Below, piece by piece: positions 38,761-48,165 of a stretch of DNA of 64,000 nucleotides (position 1 is the stretch's first letter; the number at the start of each line of letters is the position of its first letter). The translations under genes and the position numbers were made by a program. The notes below the pieces were generated by a model, which saw nothing but the letters and a program-made list of their open reading frames with translations, did not search any database and was not told where the DNA came from. The stretch spans positions 85,337-149,336 of the forward strand of contig JAXMCQ010000016.1 of the NCBI GenBank assembly GCA_046349315.1, in the 5' to 3' direction. This DNA is from JAEUMG01 sp046349315. Its GTDB lineage: Bacteria > Pseudomonadota > Alphaproteobacteria > Rhizobiales > Aestuariivirgaceae.

Positions 38761-39276
38761 ATGAAGCCTGTCGAACCTGAGTTTTCACGGCTGATTCCGG
38801 CCGATCGTATTCCCCGCGAGGGATCGAGCGAAACGGTTGCGGCCGAGCCTAAGGAACTCATCGCCCTTGCCAAGAGGCTTGATGTTCCGGCTCTTCATGC
38901 TTTGACGGCGAACCTCAAGGTCGAGCCATGGCGCGGCGGCGGCCTGAAGATTACCGGTCGCTTCCGGGCCGATCTCGAGCAGATCTGCGTCGTCACGCTT
39001 GATCCGTTCCGCGACACGCTCGAGGGGCAGGTTGAGCGAATCTACCTGCCGGAGGCCGCCGTGGCGGCGAGTGATGAGGACGAGGCGGACCATCTTGTCG
39101 AGGGCGCGGCCGACCTTGGGGAACTGGTGACCGAAGCACTCGCGCTCGCTCTTGATCCCTATCCGAGGAAGCCGGGTGTTTCGTTCGAAGGCGCTGAATT
39201 CGGGACGGAATCGGCTCCCGCCGGATTTGCCGTGCTCGCCGCCCTCAAAAAGCCCGGGCCGGGACCGAAGCCCTAG
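38761..39276 (+). CDS. DUF177/YceD family protein
   Basis: A 171-residue member of the YceD family, linked to 23S rRNA or L32 metabolism in other bacteria. The core [25 protein letters not shown] holds the conserved Cys of the family, and an acidic C-terminal part ([34 protein letters not shown], landmark split around [10 protein letters not shown]) is typical. In many bacteria yceD is followed by rpmF; here rpmF is absent and plsX follows after 151 bases, as is usual in Hyphomicrobiales. Confidence 0.87.
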   Translation: MKPVEPEFSRLIPADRIPREGSSETVAAEPKELIALAKRLDVPALHALTANLKVEPWRGGGLKITGRFRADLEQICVVTLDPFRDTLEGQVERIYLPEAAVAASDEDEADHLVEGAADLGELVTEALALALDPYPRKPGVSFEGAEFGTESAPAGFAVLAALKKPGPGPKP

Positions 39277-39427
39277 CCGGGAACGCTGGCGGTTTTCGCA
39301 ATATTTCCACCGCGGCGAATTAGGGGCTAGATATGAACTTGATCTTTTCCGTTGCTTGGGGTCTGTGACGCCAGCGAATTCCGCAGGCGGCAGATTCCTG
39401 CCAGAGGCCAGTATCTTAACGCAGTCG

Positions 39428-40489
39428 ATGAGCAAACCCCTGATTATCGCGCTCGATGCCATGGGCGGCGATCTCGGGCCGGAACTGGTGATTCCGGGCG
39501 CCGATCTCGCCGCCGAGCGCCATCCCGGCATCCGCTTCCTCTTGTTCGGGGACAGGGAAAGGATCGCGCCCATTCTGGCGAGGCATCCGCGGCTCCAGGC
39601 GTGTTCGGAAATCCATCACGCAAGCGTCGCGATCGCCATGACCGACAAGCCAAGCCAGGCGCTGCGGCGCGGCCGCCACGACAGCAGCATGTGGCGCGCC
39701 ATCGAGGCAGTGAAAAGCGGGCAGGCAGCTGCGGCTGTCTCAGCGGGAAACACCGGCGCATTGATGGCGATGGCCAAGTTCGTCTTGCGCACCGTGCCCG
39801 GCATATCGCGCCCGGCGATCGCGGCAATCTGGCCAACATTGCGGTCGGACAGCATCGTGCTCGATGTCGGCGCGACAATCGGCGCCGATGCGATTCAACT
39901 CGTCGAATTCGCGCTGATGGGTGAAGCCATGGCGCGCTGCCTCTTCGGTCTCGAGCGGCCGACCGTCGGACTGCTCAATATTGGCGTTGAAGAAATCAAG
40001 GGCGTCGAGCAGGTGAAAGAAGCCGGACGTTTGCTGCGCGACCCCAATCTTCCGCTCGAATATGTGGGTTTCATCGAAGGTGACGACATCGGCAAGGGTG
40101 CGGTCGATGTGGTTGTGACCGAGGGCTTTACCGGGAACATTGCTCTCAAGTCGGCCGAAGGCACGGCCAAGCAGTTGTCGACTTATCTCAAGATTGTGCT
40201 TAACCGCACCTGGCTTTCCAGGCTTGGCGCGCTCCTTGCTACGAGTGCCTTCGAGGCACTGAAGGAGCGGATGGATCCGAGAAAGCATAATGGCGGCGTG
40301 TTTCTCGGGCTTAACGGAATCGTGGTGAAGAGCCATGGCGGCACGGATTCGCTGGGCTTCGCTACGGCGATCGACGTCGCCTGCGAAATGGCGCGCAACG
40401 GCCTCGTCGAAAAAATCGCTGCCGATGTCGCGGTGAAGAACCGTCTGATGGGCGATGGGCAACGTCTTCCGTCCGCCGCGACGGCGTAA
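39428..40489 (+). CDS. plsX: Phosphate acyltransferase PlsX
   Basis: A 353-residue enzyme that makes acyl-phosphate from acyl-ACP at the membrane surface, feeding phospholipid synthesis. Marks are [19 protein letters not shown] at the N-terminus, [32 protein letters not shown] and [19 protein letters not shown] 39428 begins exactly at the family N-terminus; the frame is open upstream but carries no PlsX sequence. fabH follows after 6 bases, so the initiation enzymes of lipid and fatty acid synthesis are co-transcribed. Confidence 0.95.
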   Translation: MSKPLIIALDAMGGDLGPELVIPGADLAAERHPGIRFLLFGDRERIAPILARHPRLQACSEIHHASVAIAMTDKPSQALRRGRHDSSMWRAIEAVKSGQAAAAVSAGNTGALMAMAKFVLRTVPGISRPAIAAIWPTLRSDSIVLDVGATIGADAIQLVEFALMGEAMARCLFGLERPTVGLLNIGVEEIKGVEQVKEAGRLLRDPNLPLEYVGFIEGDDIGKGAVDVVVTEGFTGNIALKSAEGTAKQLSTYLKIVLNRTWLSRLGALLATSAFEALKERMDPRKHNGGVFLGLNGIVVKSHGGTDSLGFATAIDVACEMARNGLVEKIAADVAVKNRLMGDGQRLPSAATA

Positions 40490-40495
40490 TGAAAA

Positions 40496-41479
40496 GTGGG
40501 AACATCCGTGCGCAGATCGATCCTCGAAGGTGTCGGCTCATATTTGCCGGTGCGTATCCTGAGCAACGCCGATCTGTCGCGGATCGTCGATACGAGCGAT
40601 GAATGGATCGTCGAGCGCACTGGCATTCGTGAGCGCCGCATCGCCGCCGAGGGCGAGACGACCGGGCATCTCGCAGTAGCCGCAGCCCGCAATGCGCTGG
40701 CTGACGCCAAGATCGATGCCAGCGAAATCGATCTCATCATTCTGGCAACATCGACGCCCGACAACACGTTTCCTGCAACGGCGACTCAGGTTCAGGCGGC
40801 ACTCGGCATCACCAAGGGTGCGGCCTTCGATCTCCAGGCCGTGTGCTCGGGCTTCGTCTACGCCTTGAGCGTCGCCGACAGCCTCTTGCAAAGCGGACAG
40901 GGCAAGACGGCCCTGGTGATCGGTTCGGAGACTTTCTCGCGCATTCTCGACTGGAATGACCGCGCGACCTGTGTGCTGTTTGGAGATGGAGCGGGCGCGG
41001 TGGTGATGCGTGCAGGCGAGGGCAAGGGCACGACCGCCGATCGTGGGATACTTGCAAGCCGCATCCGCTCCGACGGGCGCTATGCCGACAAGCTGTATGT
41101 CGACGGCGGCCCGTCGAGCACCAAGACGGTCGGCCATTTGCGCATGGAGGGCCGGGAAGTCTTCAAGCATGCAGTGGTCAATATCGCGAGCGTCATGGAG
41201 GAAACCATTCGCGCCGCCGGCCTGAAGCCCGCGGATATCGACTGGTTCGTGCCGCATCAGGCCAACAAGCGCATTCTTGAGGGCACGGCCAAGCGATTGG
41301 GCGTGCCGGAATCGCGAGTGGTCATAACGCTCGACAAGCACGGCAACACCTCAGCCGCCTCGATCCCGCTGGCGCTGGACACCGCGGTGAAGGACGGCCG
41401 TATCAAACGCGGCGACCTCGTATTGATGGAAGCCATGGGCGGCGGCTTCACTTGGGGCGCTGCGCTTCTGCGTTGGTGA
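40496..41479 (+). CDS. fabH: Beta-ketoacyl-ACP synthase III
   Basis: FabH starts fatty acid synthesis by condensing acetyl-CoA with malonyl-ACP. The catalytic triad is visible: Cys in [12 protein letters not shown], His in [11 protein letters not shown] and Asn in [11 protein letters not shown]. 327 residues from GTG 40496; a GTG at 40508 (VRRSILEG) is equally possible and closer to the family N-terminus. It is tightly coupled to plsX upstream. ihfA follows with its own promoter. Confidence 0.95.
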   Translation: MGTSVRRSILEGVGSYLPVRILSNADLSRIVDTSDEWIVERTGIRERRIAAEGETTGHLAVAAARNALADAKIDASEIDLIILATSTPDNTFPATATQVQAALGITKGAAFDLQAVCSGFVYALSVADSLLQSGQGKTALVIGSETFSRILDWNDRATCVLFGDGAGAVVMRAGEGKGTTADRGILASRIRSDGRYADKLYVDGGPSSTKTVGHLRMEGREVFKHAVVNIASVMEETIRAAGLKPADIDWFVPHQANKRILEGTAKRLGVPESRVVITLDKHGNTSAASIPLALDTAVKDGRIKRGDLVLMEAMGGGFTWGAALLRW

Positions 41480-41521
41480 CACTGGTAATTGTAAGCCATT
41501 GAGTTACCACGCGACTTTCTA

Positions 41522-41550
41522 TTGACCGAAATCCTTTCTGCCCTTAGGTT
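41522..41550 (+). promoter_or_regulatory. ihfA promoter
   Basis: TTGACC (41522-41527) and TAGGTT (41545-41550) with a 17-base spacer lie just before ihfA, giving a leader of roughly 20 bases that contains the ribosome binding site GCAGGGGG. This suggests ihfA can be expressed apart from plsX-fabH. Confidence 0.5.
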
Positions 41551-41576
41551 TGGTCTTTGCTTGCAGGGGGTAGGCA

Positions 41577-41888
41577 ATGGCAGGCAAGACACTGACACGC
41601 GCCGATCTGAGCGAAGCGGTCCATCGCCAGGTCGGTCTTTCGCGCACCGAATCGGCGGAACTGGTTAAATCCATCCTCGATCGCTTAACTGACGCTCTCA
41701 TCACCGGGCAGTCGGTAAAGCTCTCATCCTTCGGTACGTTCATGGTCCGCAGCAAGGGCGGGCGGGTTGGCCGGAATCCGAAAACCGGTGAGGAAGTCCC
41801 GATAACCCCGCGTCGCGTCTTGGTATTCCGGCCTAGTCAGGTAATGAAGAATCAGATTAACGGGTTGGAGGGCGGGGACGAGGATTAG
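41577..41888 (+). CDS. ihfA: Integration host factor subunit alpha
   Basis: A 103-residue nucleoid protein that with IHF-beta bends DNA sharply. It has the HU/IHF fold: [21 protein letters not shown] at the N-terminus, [30 protein letters not shown] including the beta-arm proline region, then [13 protein letters not shown]. The sequence [16 protein letters not shown] favours IhfA over HU. It is followed by a MerR regulator, a gene order conserved in Hyphomicrobiales. Confidence 0.95.
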   Translation: MAGKTLTRADLSEAVHRQVGLSRTESAELVKSILDRLTDALITGQSVKLSSFGTFMVRSKGGRVGRNPKTGEEVPITPRRVLVFRPSQVMKNQINGLEGGDED

Positions 41889-41927
41889 TCCCGAGACGGC
41901 GCCGCTGACGTGTGACGGCGGAGAATA

Positions 41928-42464
41928 ATGTTGGAAAAGGCGCCTGAGGCATTTCGGACGATTAGCGAGGTTGCGGATGATCTGGACCTCCCGCAGCATG
42001 TGCTGCGCTTTTGGGAGACGCGCTTCACCCAGATCAAGCCGCTGAAGCGCGGCGGCGGCCGGCGCTATTACCGGCCCGGCGATGTCGACCTTCTCAAGGG
42101 TATCCGTGCCCTTCTCTACAGCGAGGGTTACACAATCCGTGGGGTCCAGCGGATCCTGCGCGAAGAGGGCAATGGCTATGTCTCAAGTGTGGGCCGTGGC
42201 GAGACGGAAGCACGTAAACGCGATCCTCGCGACCTCGAACTCGACGGTGTACCAAAGCCGGGTGCCGCTCGGCCGGCTCCACGGATCACCAAGCGGGCGC
42301 CCCCCATCGGCGCTGCTCCCTTGGCCCGCCATGCAGCAGCCGACGGGGCGGATCCCGCGCCAGAGGCGGGCGGCATGACCGACAACCAGGTCGAATCTCT
42401 GCGATTGGCTTTGGCCGAACTCGAGACCGCGCGCAATCTACTCCGGCCGGGAGACGAGAACTAA
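41928..42464 (+). CDS. MerR-family transcriptional regulator
   Basis: A 178-residue protein with an N-terminal MerR-type winged helix-turn-helix (about 8-75: [59 protein letters not shown], cited as landmarks). The C-terminal part is Ala/Pro/Arg-rich and lacks the metal-binding cysteines of MerR itself. Its position after ihfA and before tRNA-Pro is conserved in Hyphomicrobiales, but its targets are not known to me. Confidence 0.9.
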   Translation: MLEKAPEAFRTISEVADDLDLPQHVLRFWETRFTQIKPLKRGGGRRYYRPGDVDLLKGIRALLYSEGYTIRGVQRILREEGNGYVSSVGRGETEARKRDPRDLELDGVPKPGAARPAPRITKRAPPIGAAPLARHAAADGADPAPEAGGMTDNQVESLRLALAELETARNLLRPGDEN

Positions 42465-42506
42465 GCCTTTGACCGCGATAGGCGCGGTTGTTATATCCGC
42501 GCCCGT

Positions 42507-42583
42507 CGGAGCGTAGCGCAGCCCGGTAGCGCACTACTCTGGGGGGGTAGGGGTCGTGGGTTCGAATCCCACCGCTCCGACCA
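42507..42583 (+). tRNA. tRNA-Pro (anticodon GGG)
   Basis: A complete 77-base cloverleaf: acceptor CGGAGCG/CGCTCCG, D-arm GCGC/GCGC, anticodon stem CTACT/GGTAG around loop CTGGGGG with anticodon GGG at 42541-42543, T-arm GTGGG-TTCGAAT-CCCAC, discriminator A and an encoded CCA. Confidence 0.97.
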
Positions 42584-42675
42584 GCTTTCCTTTTGGCGTC
42601 AAAGCGAGGCAAGCTGCATGACAAACGGGCAACAAAGTTCGGGCATCGAGCCAGCCCGCTGCCGGCGATGAGCCC

Positions 42676-43668
42676 GTGACCGAGCGCCGCAAACTTACTT
42701 ATTTCGCGCTTGGCGGGACAATTGCCAGCGGCCGGCGTGTCGGCAGCCATGGTGCTGCGCCCAGCATTTCAGCGGCAAGCCTGATTGGTGGGATTGAGGG
42801 AGTCGAACGCCATTGGGACATCGATGCCCGCCAATTCATGCAGGTGGTCTCAACCGAGATCACACTTGCCGATCTCATCCGGCTTGCGTCAGCGATTAAA
42901 GTTGCCATTGCCCATGGCGCGCAAGGCATCGTCATCTCGCAAGGAACCGATACGCTGGAAGAATCCGCCTTTGCCTTGGACCTGCTGTGGGGCGGCGATG
43001 AACCCGTGGTCATGACCGGCGCGATGCGGAACGCCTCGATGACGGGTCCCGATGGCCCGGCCAATCTCGAAGCGGCGTTTTGCGTTGCGGGGCATGAAAA
43101 GGCGCGGTCCTGCGGCGTGCTGGTCGTGATAAATGACGAGATTCACGCCGCGCGTTTTGTCCGCAAGTATCACACGTCCAATCCTGCAAGCTTTCGATCG
43201 GCGCCGGTTGGCCCGATCGGCTGGATAAGCGAGCGTAACCCCAGCATTCCCTTGCGCCCAAGCCGCACCGAGCCTTTTGGCATTCCCAAGCACTCCGAAC
43301 TGCCGCGCGTTGCGCTCGTCAAGCTTGGACTGGGTGACGATGGCAGTTTGATTGAAGCGGTTCCTGATCTGGGATTCGCCGGCCTGGTCATTGAAGCGTT
43401 TGGCGGCGGCCACGTCCGTGCCTCGATGATGGCCAGGCTCAAGGCGGTCGCAGCAGTCATGCCGGTCGTCCTCACCTCGCGTGTTGGAGCGGGCAGCGTG
43501 CTGCGCAGTACATACGACTTCCCCGGAAGCGAACAGGACCTGATGACGTCAGGCCTGATCCATGCGGGATACCTTGATGGCTTGAAAGCGCGGCTGGTGC
43601 TCTTGCTGTGTCTCGCCAACGGATTGGACCGGGTACAGATCGCCGACCGATTCGCAGCCTTTGCCTAG
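42676..43668 (+). CDS. L-asparaginase
   Basis: A 330-residue asparaginase/glutaminase-fold enzyme that hydrolyses asparagine to aspartate and ammonia. The two catalytic triad regions are visible: Thr in FALGGTIASGR and the Thr-Asp pair in VISQGTDTLEESAF; TGAMRNASMTGPDGPANL is a third family motif. No signal peptide is present, so it is probably cytoplasmic. The start is GTG 42676 with no strong ribosome binding site. It is downstream of tRNA-Pro and unrelated to it in function. Confidence 0.9.
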   Translation: MTERRKLTYFALGGTIASGRRVGSHGAAPSISAASLIGGIEGVERHWDIDARQFMQVVSTEITLADLIRLASAIKVAIAHGAQGIVISQGTDTLEESAFALDLLWGGDEPVVMTGAMRNASMTGPDGPANLEAAFCVAGHEKARSCGVLVVINDEIHAARFVRKYHTSNPASFRSAPVGPIGWISERNPSIPLRPSRTEPFGIPKHSELPRVALVKLGLGDDGSLIEAVPDLGFAGLVIEAFGGGHVRASMMARLKAVAAVMPVVLTSRVGAGSVLRSTYDFPGSEQDLMTSGLIHAGYLDGLKARLVLLLCLANGLDRVQIADRFAAFA

Positions 43669-43742
43669 AGCAGTCTTGGCGCAGGAAGCTAAAATTTAAG
43701 CTATTAGCTCAATCGCTCGAATAGTCTCGCACCCAAACCCGG

Positions 43743-43752
43743 TACAATTGTA
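43743..43752. promoter_or_regulatory. Palindrome upstream of the protease cassette
   Basis: TACAATTGTA is a perfect 10-base palindrome 52 bases before the protease start. About 50 bases further upstream AGCT-containing inverted repeats (AGCTAAAATTTAAGCT, about 43689-43704) form an AT-rich island unlike the surrounding sequence. Both could be operator sites; no regulator gene is adjacent. Confidence 0.35.
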
Positions 43753-43804
43753 AGTTTGTGGGAATCGATGCAGGACTGAGAACGACCGAGACGGAGGCAA
43801 GACC

Positions 43805-44854
43805 ATGTCAGCCACTGCGGACCAGATTCATTCTGCCGTCTTGGGCGCGGTGAAGACCCAGTTCGAGTTCCAGGGCGTTCCGGGGGTTAGGGGATACGGA
43901 CCTGTCGTCGACGACACCAGCCCCAACAAGAAGGAATGCCCGGTCCTCCTGGAGAATATCTCGGTTCCGTTTCCGGCGCAGGTCATCCTCCCCAATCCCG
44001 ATGGCGGCCCCAATATTCGCATTAAGATTGTCGCGCAGTTGGCCCCGGCCGGATACCGTTCGCTCTTTTCGGGTAGAGGATTAACGCGCCGCGCCGCGAT
44101 CGGCAGCGGTCTGGCCGCACTCGCAAGCTTCTACGCGCTCCGGCCGGCAGCAGCGGCCGATTTGACATTGGCGCCGCCGGACGCTTTTCCGGGTCCTCTC
44201 ATGGGAGGCGACGCTGTTTTCAACGATTCCAATTTCGACCCCAACGAAATCTACTGGGGCACTGTGGGACTCATTGCGTCCAGCGTGACCTTCCAACTAT
44301 CCGACGGCACGCTGGTGAATGGCACGAATGTCTGTATCAGCTGCGATCACGTTCTGCGCGGCTCGGGGAGCGTTATCTCGACCGTCAATTTTCCGCAGGG
44401 CATGCGCTTCAAATGGGCGCATCCCGATCTCGGCGTTGGCGGCAAATGGGTAGATATCGCGATGGCCGACAGCACTGCGACAGCGACGCCCCGCGAACTG
44501 CGCGGCCTCGGAAAGATCAATGCCGTTGCCGAGCCCAAGCTCGGAGACATACTTCTCAAATACGGTTCGACGACTGGCCTGACCGCCGGTATGGACACCG
44601 GCCTCCTCTATCGTCCGTTTCCCGACATCAATTCTCCGAACCTCTTCATGGTGCGCTCGGTCGGCACGAAGACCGGCCGCTTTAGTTTCTTCGGGGATTC
44701 AGGCTCGGCCGTCGTCGAACAACGAACCCGCAATCTTGTCGGCTTTGTCGTCGGCGGCACGCCTGAGGGCGAGAACTACTATATTCCCGCGCTTCCATTG
44801 AATGGAACGCCCGTCGATCCGAACCTGTCCACCGTCAAGATGCAACTCAACTGA
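43805..44854 (+). CDS. Trypsin-like serine protease with internal twin-arginine membrane segment
   Basis: A 349-residue protein with an unusual layout. Residues 1-90 form a soluble N-terminal domain of unknown family. Residues 93-118 are a twin-arginine signal-like segment (LTRRAAIGSGLAALASF ending in PAAAA), which would anchor or export the rest. Residues about 145-335 resemble a trypsin-fold protease with His182 in CISCDHVL, Asp217 in KWVDIAMAD and Ser299 in FFGDSGSAVV. No start codon precedes the internal segment, so it is truly internal. GGAGG at about 43794-43798 fixes ATG 43805. A small unknown gene follows after 22 bases. Confidence 0.7.
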   Translation: MSATADQIHSAVLGAVKTQFEFQGVPGVRGYGPVVDDTSPNKKECPVLLENISVPFPAQVILPNPDGGPNIRIKIVAQLAPAGYRSLFSGRGLTRRAAIGSGLAALASFYALRPAAAADLTLAPPDAFPGPLMGGDAVFNDSNFDPNEIYWGTVGLIASSVTFQLSDGTLVNGTNVCISCDHVLRGSGSVISTVNFPQGMRFKWAHPDLGVGGKWVDIAMADSTATATPRELRGLGKINAVAEPKLGDILLKYGSTTGLTAGMDTGLLYRPFPDINSPNLFMVRSVGTKTGRFSFFGDSGSAVVEQRTRNLVGFVVGGTPEGENYYIPALPLNGTPVDPNLSTVKMQLN

Positions 44855-44876
44855 CATTCCTCTTCGGGAGACACGC

Positions 44877-45242
44877 ATGGGTAACAAGATCAAGAAGAAG
44901 AAGACCGATCTTCAGATCGGAAAACTGATCGTTCAGGCCTGGAAGGACGCAAAAGACAGCGCGGTCGATCCATTCGTGATCAATCGCAGGGACCTGATCG
45001 ACAAGCTGGTGAACGGCAATTTCATCGACACCAACCCCAATACTGGCGGCAATAACAAGCGGATCGTTATCGATGTCGTTTTCGATTCCGACCTGGATGC
45101 CAATACGCGGTTGGTATGGATCGCAATCCCCACGCCCGATACCGCAAAGACCAAGCAGGCCTGGGAAAATTACATCAGCAATCTGAGCGATGCGGATATC
45201 GCAAAAATCGGGACGTCGGTGCTCTTTGGCTGCGGCCGCTGA
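44877..45242 (+). CDS. Small hypothetical protein linked to the protease
   Basis: A 121-residue soluble protein of no family I recognise. It starts with a lysine run (NKIKKKKTD), continues with a helical part (IGKLIVQAWKDAKDSAVD), then a strand-rich part (NKRIVIDVVFDSDLDANTRLVWIAIP) and ends in LFGCGR. GGGAG lies 6 bases before ATG 44877, and only 22 bases separate it from the protease gene, so the two are very likely one operon. It could be a substrate, inhibitor or partner of the protease; nothing in the sequence decides. Confidence 0.65.
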   Translation: MGNKIKKKKTDLQIGKLIVQAWKDAKDSAVDPFVINRRDLIDKLVNGNFIDTNPNTGGNNKRIVIDVVFDSDLDANTRLVWIAIPTPDTAKTKQAWENYISNLSDADIAKIGTSVLFGCGR

Positions 45243-45263
45243 GTTGAAGCCGCGAACTTTTGT

Positions 45264-46520
45264 TTATGCCCGGGCTGGTGCGGGAATCGCGGTATCGGTC
45301 TTGGCGGGGCGATAGGCAACGGCTGCCGCGTAGAGTCCCCAGATGAGGCCAACCAAAAGATAGAAATGCCGCCAATGATCGGTGTCGATCTGTACGCCTT
45401 GTAGAATGGTCGTGAAGAGCGGGCAGAAAACTGCGATTGCGTGATGCTGCCAGGGCGTGCGCGTAGAGATCGCTTTCCAGCTTGCGGCTAAGGTTGCGAG
45501 TATCAAAAGAATATAGGATATCCCGCCAAGCCAGCCATATGAGGCGAAGGCGTTGAGATAGACATTGTGCGGGTCGCCTCCGAAAATGTTGCGGAACTGC
45601 ACTGGCCCGAAGCCAAACGGATTGTCGAGAAGCAGCGGGATCGAATTGAGCTGGCGACCAAAGCGGCCTGTCTCGCCCGCATCGTAATTCTGGACGAGCG
45701 ATGCGCGCTCCGTGAACAGCATGCGCACCTGTTCGATCGAGAGGAGGAGGGCGATCAAGGCCACCAAGAGGACTGCGCCAAGCGTGACCAGCACGATGAT
45801 CCGCATACGCAGCTTCAGCGATGGCGTCACGATGAAAGTAAGGCCGACAAGGAGTAGGGTGGCACCCGCCATGCTTATCCATGCGCCGCGCGAGAAGGCG
45901 AGAAATAGGGCGGCGAGGATGATCAGCAGAGCGCTGGCGGAGATGAACCGCCACTTGATCGTGCCGAGCAGAAAACCCTGGATGAGAAAGATGGCCGGTG
46001 GGATGAGGAAAGTGCTGAGCACGTTTGGATCCTTGAACGTGCCTTGCGCGCGCTCGATGGGTGCCCAGGCCGCGCCCATGCCGCCAATATTGAAGTAGCC
46101 GATCATGCCGGTGATGGCGCTGAGGACGCCGGCAAAGACATAGGCATTCCGAATGATCGCCATGCGATCCATGGGATCGGCAGCGACGCAGAAGGCGAGG
46201 AACATGGACGTGACGGCCATATAGACCGACACCACTGTGAACATGACCGCCTTCGAATCATTGAGGACTTGTCCGAGGCTTGCGATGCCGCCGACATTGT
46301 ACAGCGTAAGAAAGATGATGAAGGGCGCCGTTACCCGCGGAACGTTGAGACCAGTGGGAAGGAAGAAGACGAGGCAGACGGCGAAGAGCAGCTCATAAGG
46401 CGCTGGTTCCACCAGGACGAACCAGCCCGAAGCGATCAACAGCCACAGCGCCAGCCTCTGCAATGTCTCAAGTGTGAAGGCAGCAGAAGCGGGGCTGGGG
46501 CTGGTCGCTATGTGGCTCAA
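45264..46520 (-). CDS. O-antigen ligase/polymerase-family membrane protein
   Basis: A 418-residue membrane protein with about 10-12 helices and the large periplasmic loop typical of the O-antigen ligase/Wzy-like family (loop with RQLNSIPLLLDNPFGFGPVQF and GGDPHNVYLNAFASYGWLGG). The PHNVYL motif is the family signature. In this locus it is the likely polymerase of exopolysaccharide repeat units. The start overlaps the end of the undecaprenyl-phosphate sugar transferase gene by 4 bases, so the two are coupled on the minus strand. Confidence 0.85.
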   Translation of the reverse strand: MSHIATSPSPASAAFTLETLQRLALWLLIASGWFVLVEPAPYELLFAVCLVFFLPTGLNVPRVTAPFIIFLTLYNVGGIASLGQVLNDSKAVMFTVVSVYMAVTSMFLAFCVAADPMDRMAIIRNAYVFAGVLSAITGMIGYFNIGGMGAAWAPIERAQGTFKDPNVLSTFLIPPAIFLIQGFLLGTIKWRFISASALLIILAALFLAFSRGAWISMAGATLLLVGLTFIVTPSLKLRMRIIVLVTLGAVLLVALIALLLSIEQVRMLFTERASLVQNYDAGETGRFGRQLNSIPLLLDNPFGFGPVQFRNIFGGDPHNVYLNAFASYGWLGGISYILLILATLAASWKAISTRTPWQHHAIAVFCPLFTTILQGVQIDTDHWRHFYLLVGLIWGLYAAAVAYRPAKTDTAIPAPARA

Positions 46521-48040
46521 TAGGCGTTCTCGGTTTTGAGCAATGCGATCGGTGTTCGCGCCAGAATGTAGAGGTCGAAGAACAACGACCAGTTCTCGAT
46601 GTAGTAGAGATCGTGCTCGACACGGCGTTCGATCTTTTCCGCGGTGTCGGTTTCGCCCCGCCAGCCATTGATCTGCGCCCAGCCGGTAATCCCCGGCTTC
46701 ACCTTGTGGCGGGCAAAATACCCCTCCACGACATCCGTATAGAGCGCATTGGCGGCCTTGGCATGGGTCGCATGCGGGCGCGGACCGACGAGAGATAATT
46801 CACCGCGCAACACGTTGAATAGTTGAGGCAACTCGTCGAGGCTCGTCTTGCGGATGAACTTCCCCACGCGCGTGACGCGCGGATCACCCTTGCTGACAAG
46901 CTTGTCGGCATTGGCGTCGGTGCGGTCCGTATACATCGAGCGGAACTTGTAGACTTCGATCAGCTCGTTGTTGAACCCATAGCGCTTCTGCTTGAAGAAG
47001 ACCGGACCTTTGCTGTCGAGTTTGATGGCGAGAGCGATCAGCGCCATGATCGGCGAGACGAGGATGAGGAGCAGGAGCGACAGTACGCGGTCTTCAAGAA
47101 ACTTCGCGACCTGGCTCCAGTCCGACAACGGCTTGTCGAAGACATCGACCAAGGGAATGTTGCCGACATAGGAATAGGCGCGCGGGCGGTAGCGCAATTT
47201 CTGCGTATAGGCACTGAGCCGGATGTCGATGGGCAACACCCAGAGCCGCTTCAGGACCTGCAGCAACCGAGCTTCTGCAGTCAGTGGAAGTGTCACGATC
47301 AATAGATCGGTCCGGTTCCGGCGGACGAAATCGACGAGCTGGCTGGTATTGCCGAGCTTGCGCAAGCCACCGATAGCGGAAGGCGAACGATCATCGCCCC
47401 GGTCATCGAAGACGCCGACCACCGTTACATCGCAATCAGTCGAAGCGCGCATCGCCGCAAGCAGATCCTCGGCCGGCTGGCCGCCACCATAGAGGACGGC
47501 GCGCCGGTCGAGGCGCCCGTCGCGGTTCCATTGTTTGACCGCAATCGCAACGATCCCGCGATAGGCCATGAGCGCGCCGAATCCGCCGATGAACCAAGAA
47601 CCGGCCCAAACACGCGAATAGGAATCGCCGGCTTGTGCGAAGAAGAGAAGGGCGAACAGTGCGGCGAAGATCAGAAGCCAGCAACCTGCGAGCCGCGGCA
47701 GATGCTCAACAGGCCTGACGAAGGCGTGCGTCGAATAGAGGCCGGCGCCGGTGAAGAGGACAGGGACCGCAACCGCTACCCCCAAAAGGAACGTGACATA
47801 GGAGGCGCTTTCGGCAAGCGTTTCAGGATGGAGATAGGCAAGCCAGATGATTGCGCCGAGTCCAGCTGCAACGAGGCTGTCCCCGAGCCGGACAAGGCCC
47901 GCGAGCACCCGTTTCGAGATGAGCGAGGCGGCAGCGGCGTGAGAGGGAACGCCGATGGCCGGTACGGTGGAGCCGGCTAGAAGATTCTGGAGCTTGCCCT
48001 GATCGGCCAAGCCGCCTTGGGAGAATGGTTCATGACGCAT
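46517..48040 (-). CDS. Undecaprenyl-phosphate glycosyl-1-phosphate transferase (WcaJ-like)
   Basis: This enzyme starts repeat-unit assembly by placing hexose-1-phosphate on undecaprenyl phosphate. 507 residues: four N-terminal helices, a CoA-binding-like domain (about 170-290, DRRAVLYGGGQPAEDLL), a fifth membrane segment, then the catalytic domain with GPVFFKQKRYGFNN, YKFRSMYTDRTD and RKTSLDELPQLFNVLRGELSLVGPRP (landmarks). The length and N-terminal half are typical of WcaJ-type glucose transferases. A CtrA-type site lies about 100 bases upstream. Confidence 0.92.
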   Translation of the reverse strand: MRHEPFSQGGLADQGKLQNLLAGSTVPAIGVPSHAAAASLISKRVLAGLVRLGDSLVAAGLGAIIWLAYLHPETLAESASYVTFLLGVAVAVPVLFTGAGLYSTHAFVRPVEHLPRLAGCWLLIFAALFALLFFAQAGDSYSRVWAGSWFIGGFGALMAYRGIVAIAVKQWNRDGRLDRRAVLYGGGQPAEDLLAAMRASTDCDVTVVGVFDDRGDDRSPSAIGGLRKLGNTSQLVDFVRRNRTDLLIVTLPLTAEARLLQVLKRLWVLPIDIRLSAYTQKLRYRPRAYSYVGNIPLVDVFDKPLSDWSQVAKFLEDRVLSLLLLILVSPIMALIALAIKLDSKGPVFFKQKRYGFNNELIEVYKFRSMYTDRTDANADKLVSKGDPRVTRVGKFIRKTSLDELPQLFNVLRGELSLVGPRPHATHAKAANALYTDVVEGYFARHKVKPGITGWAQINGWRGETDTAEKIERRVEHDLYYIENWSLFFDLYILARTPIALLKTENAY

Positions 48041-48132
48041 GCGTAAACTGCTTCGTATTGAGACAGAGATACGCTCTAGTCAGCAACTTCGAGGCCCGTG
48101 CCAGCGATGGAGCTGAACCTGGACCGGTATGG

Positions 48133-48148
48133 TTAAGGGGATGTTAAC
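48133..48148. promoter_or_regulatory. CtrA-type binding site upstream of the WcaJ-like gene
   Basis: TTAA (48133-48136), seven bases (GGGGATG), then TTAAC (48144-48148) match the CtrA consensus TTAA-N7-TTAAC exactly. The site lies about 93 bases upstream of the WcaJ-like start codon (48040, minus strand). CtrA is the cell-cycle master regulator of Alphaproteobacteria. Binding is inferred from the motif only. Confidence 0.5.
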
Positions 48149-48165
48149 GAGCGGACGGCGCCCGC

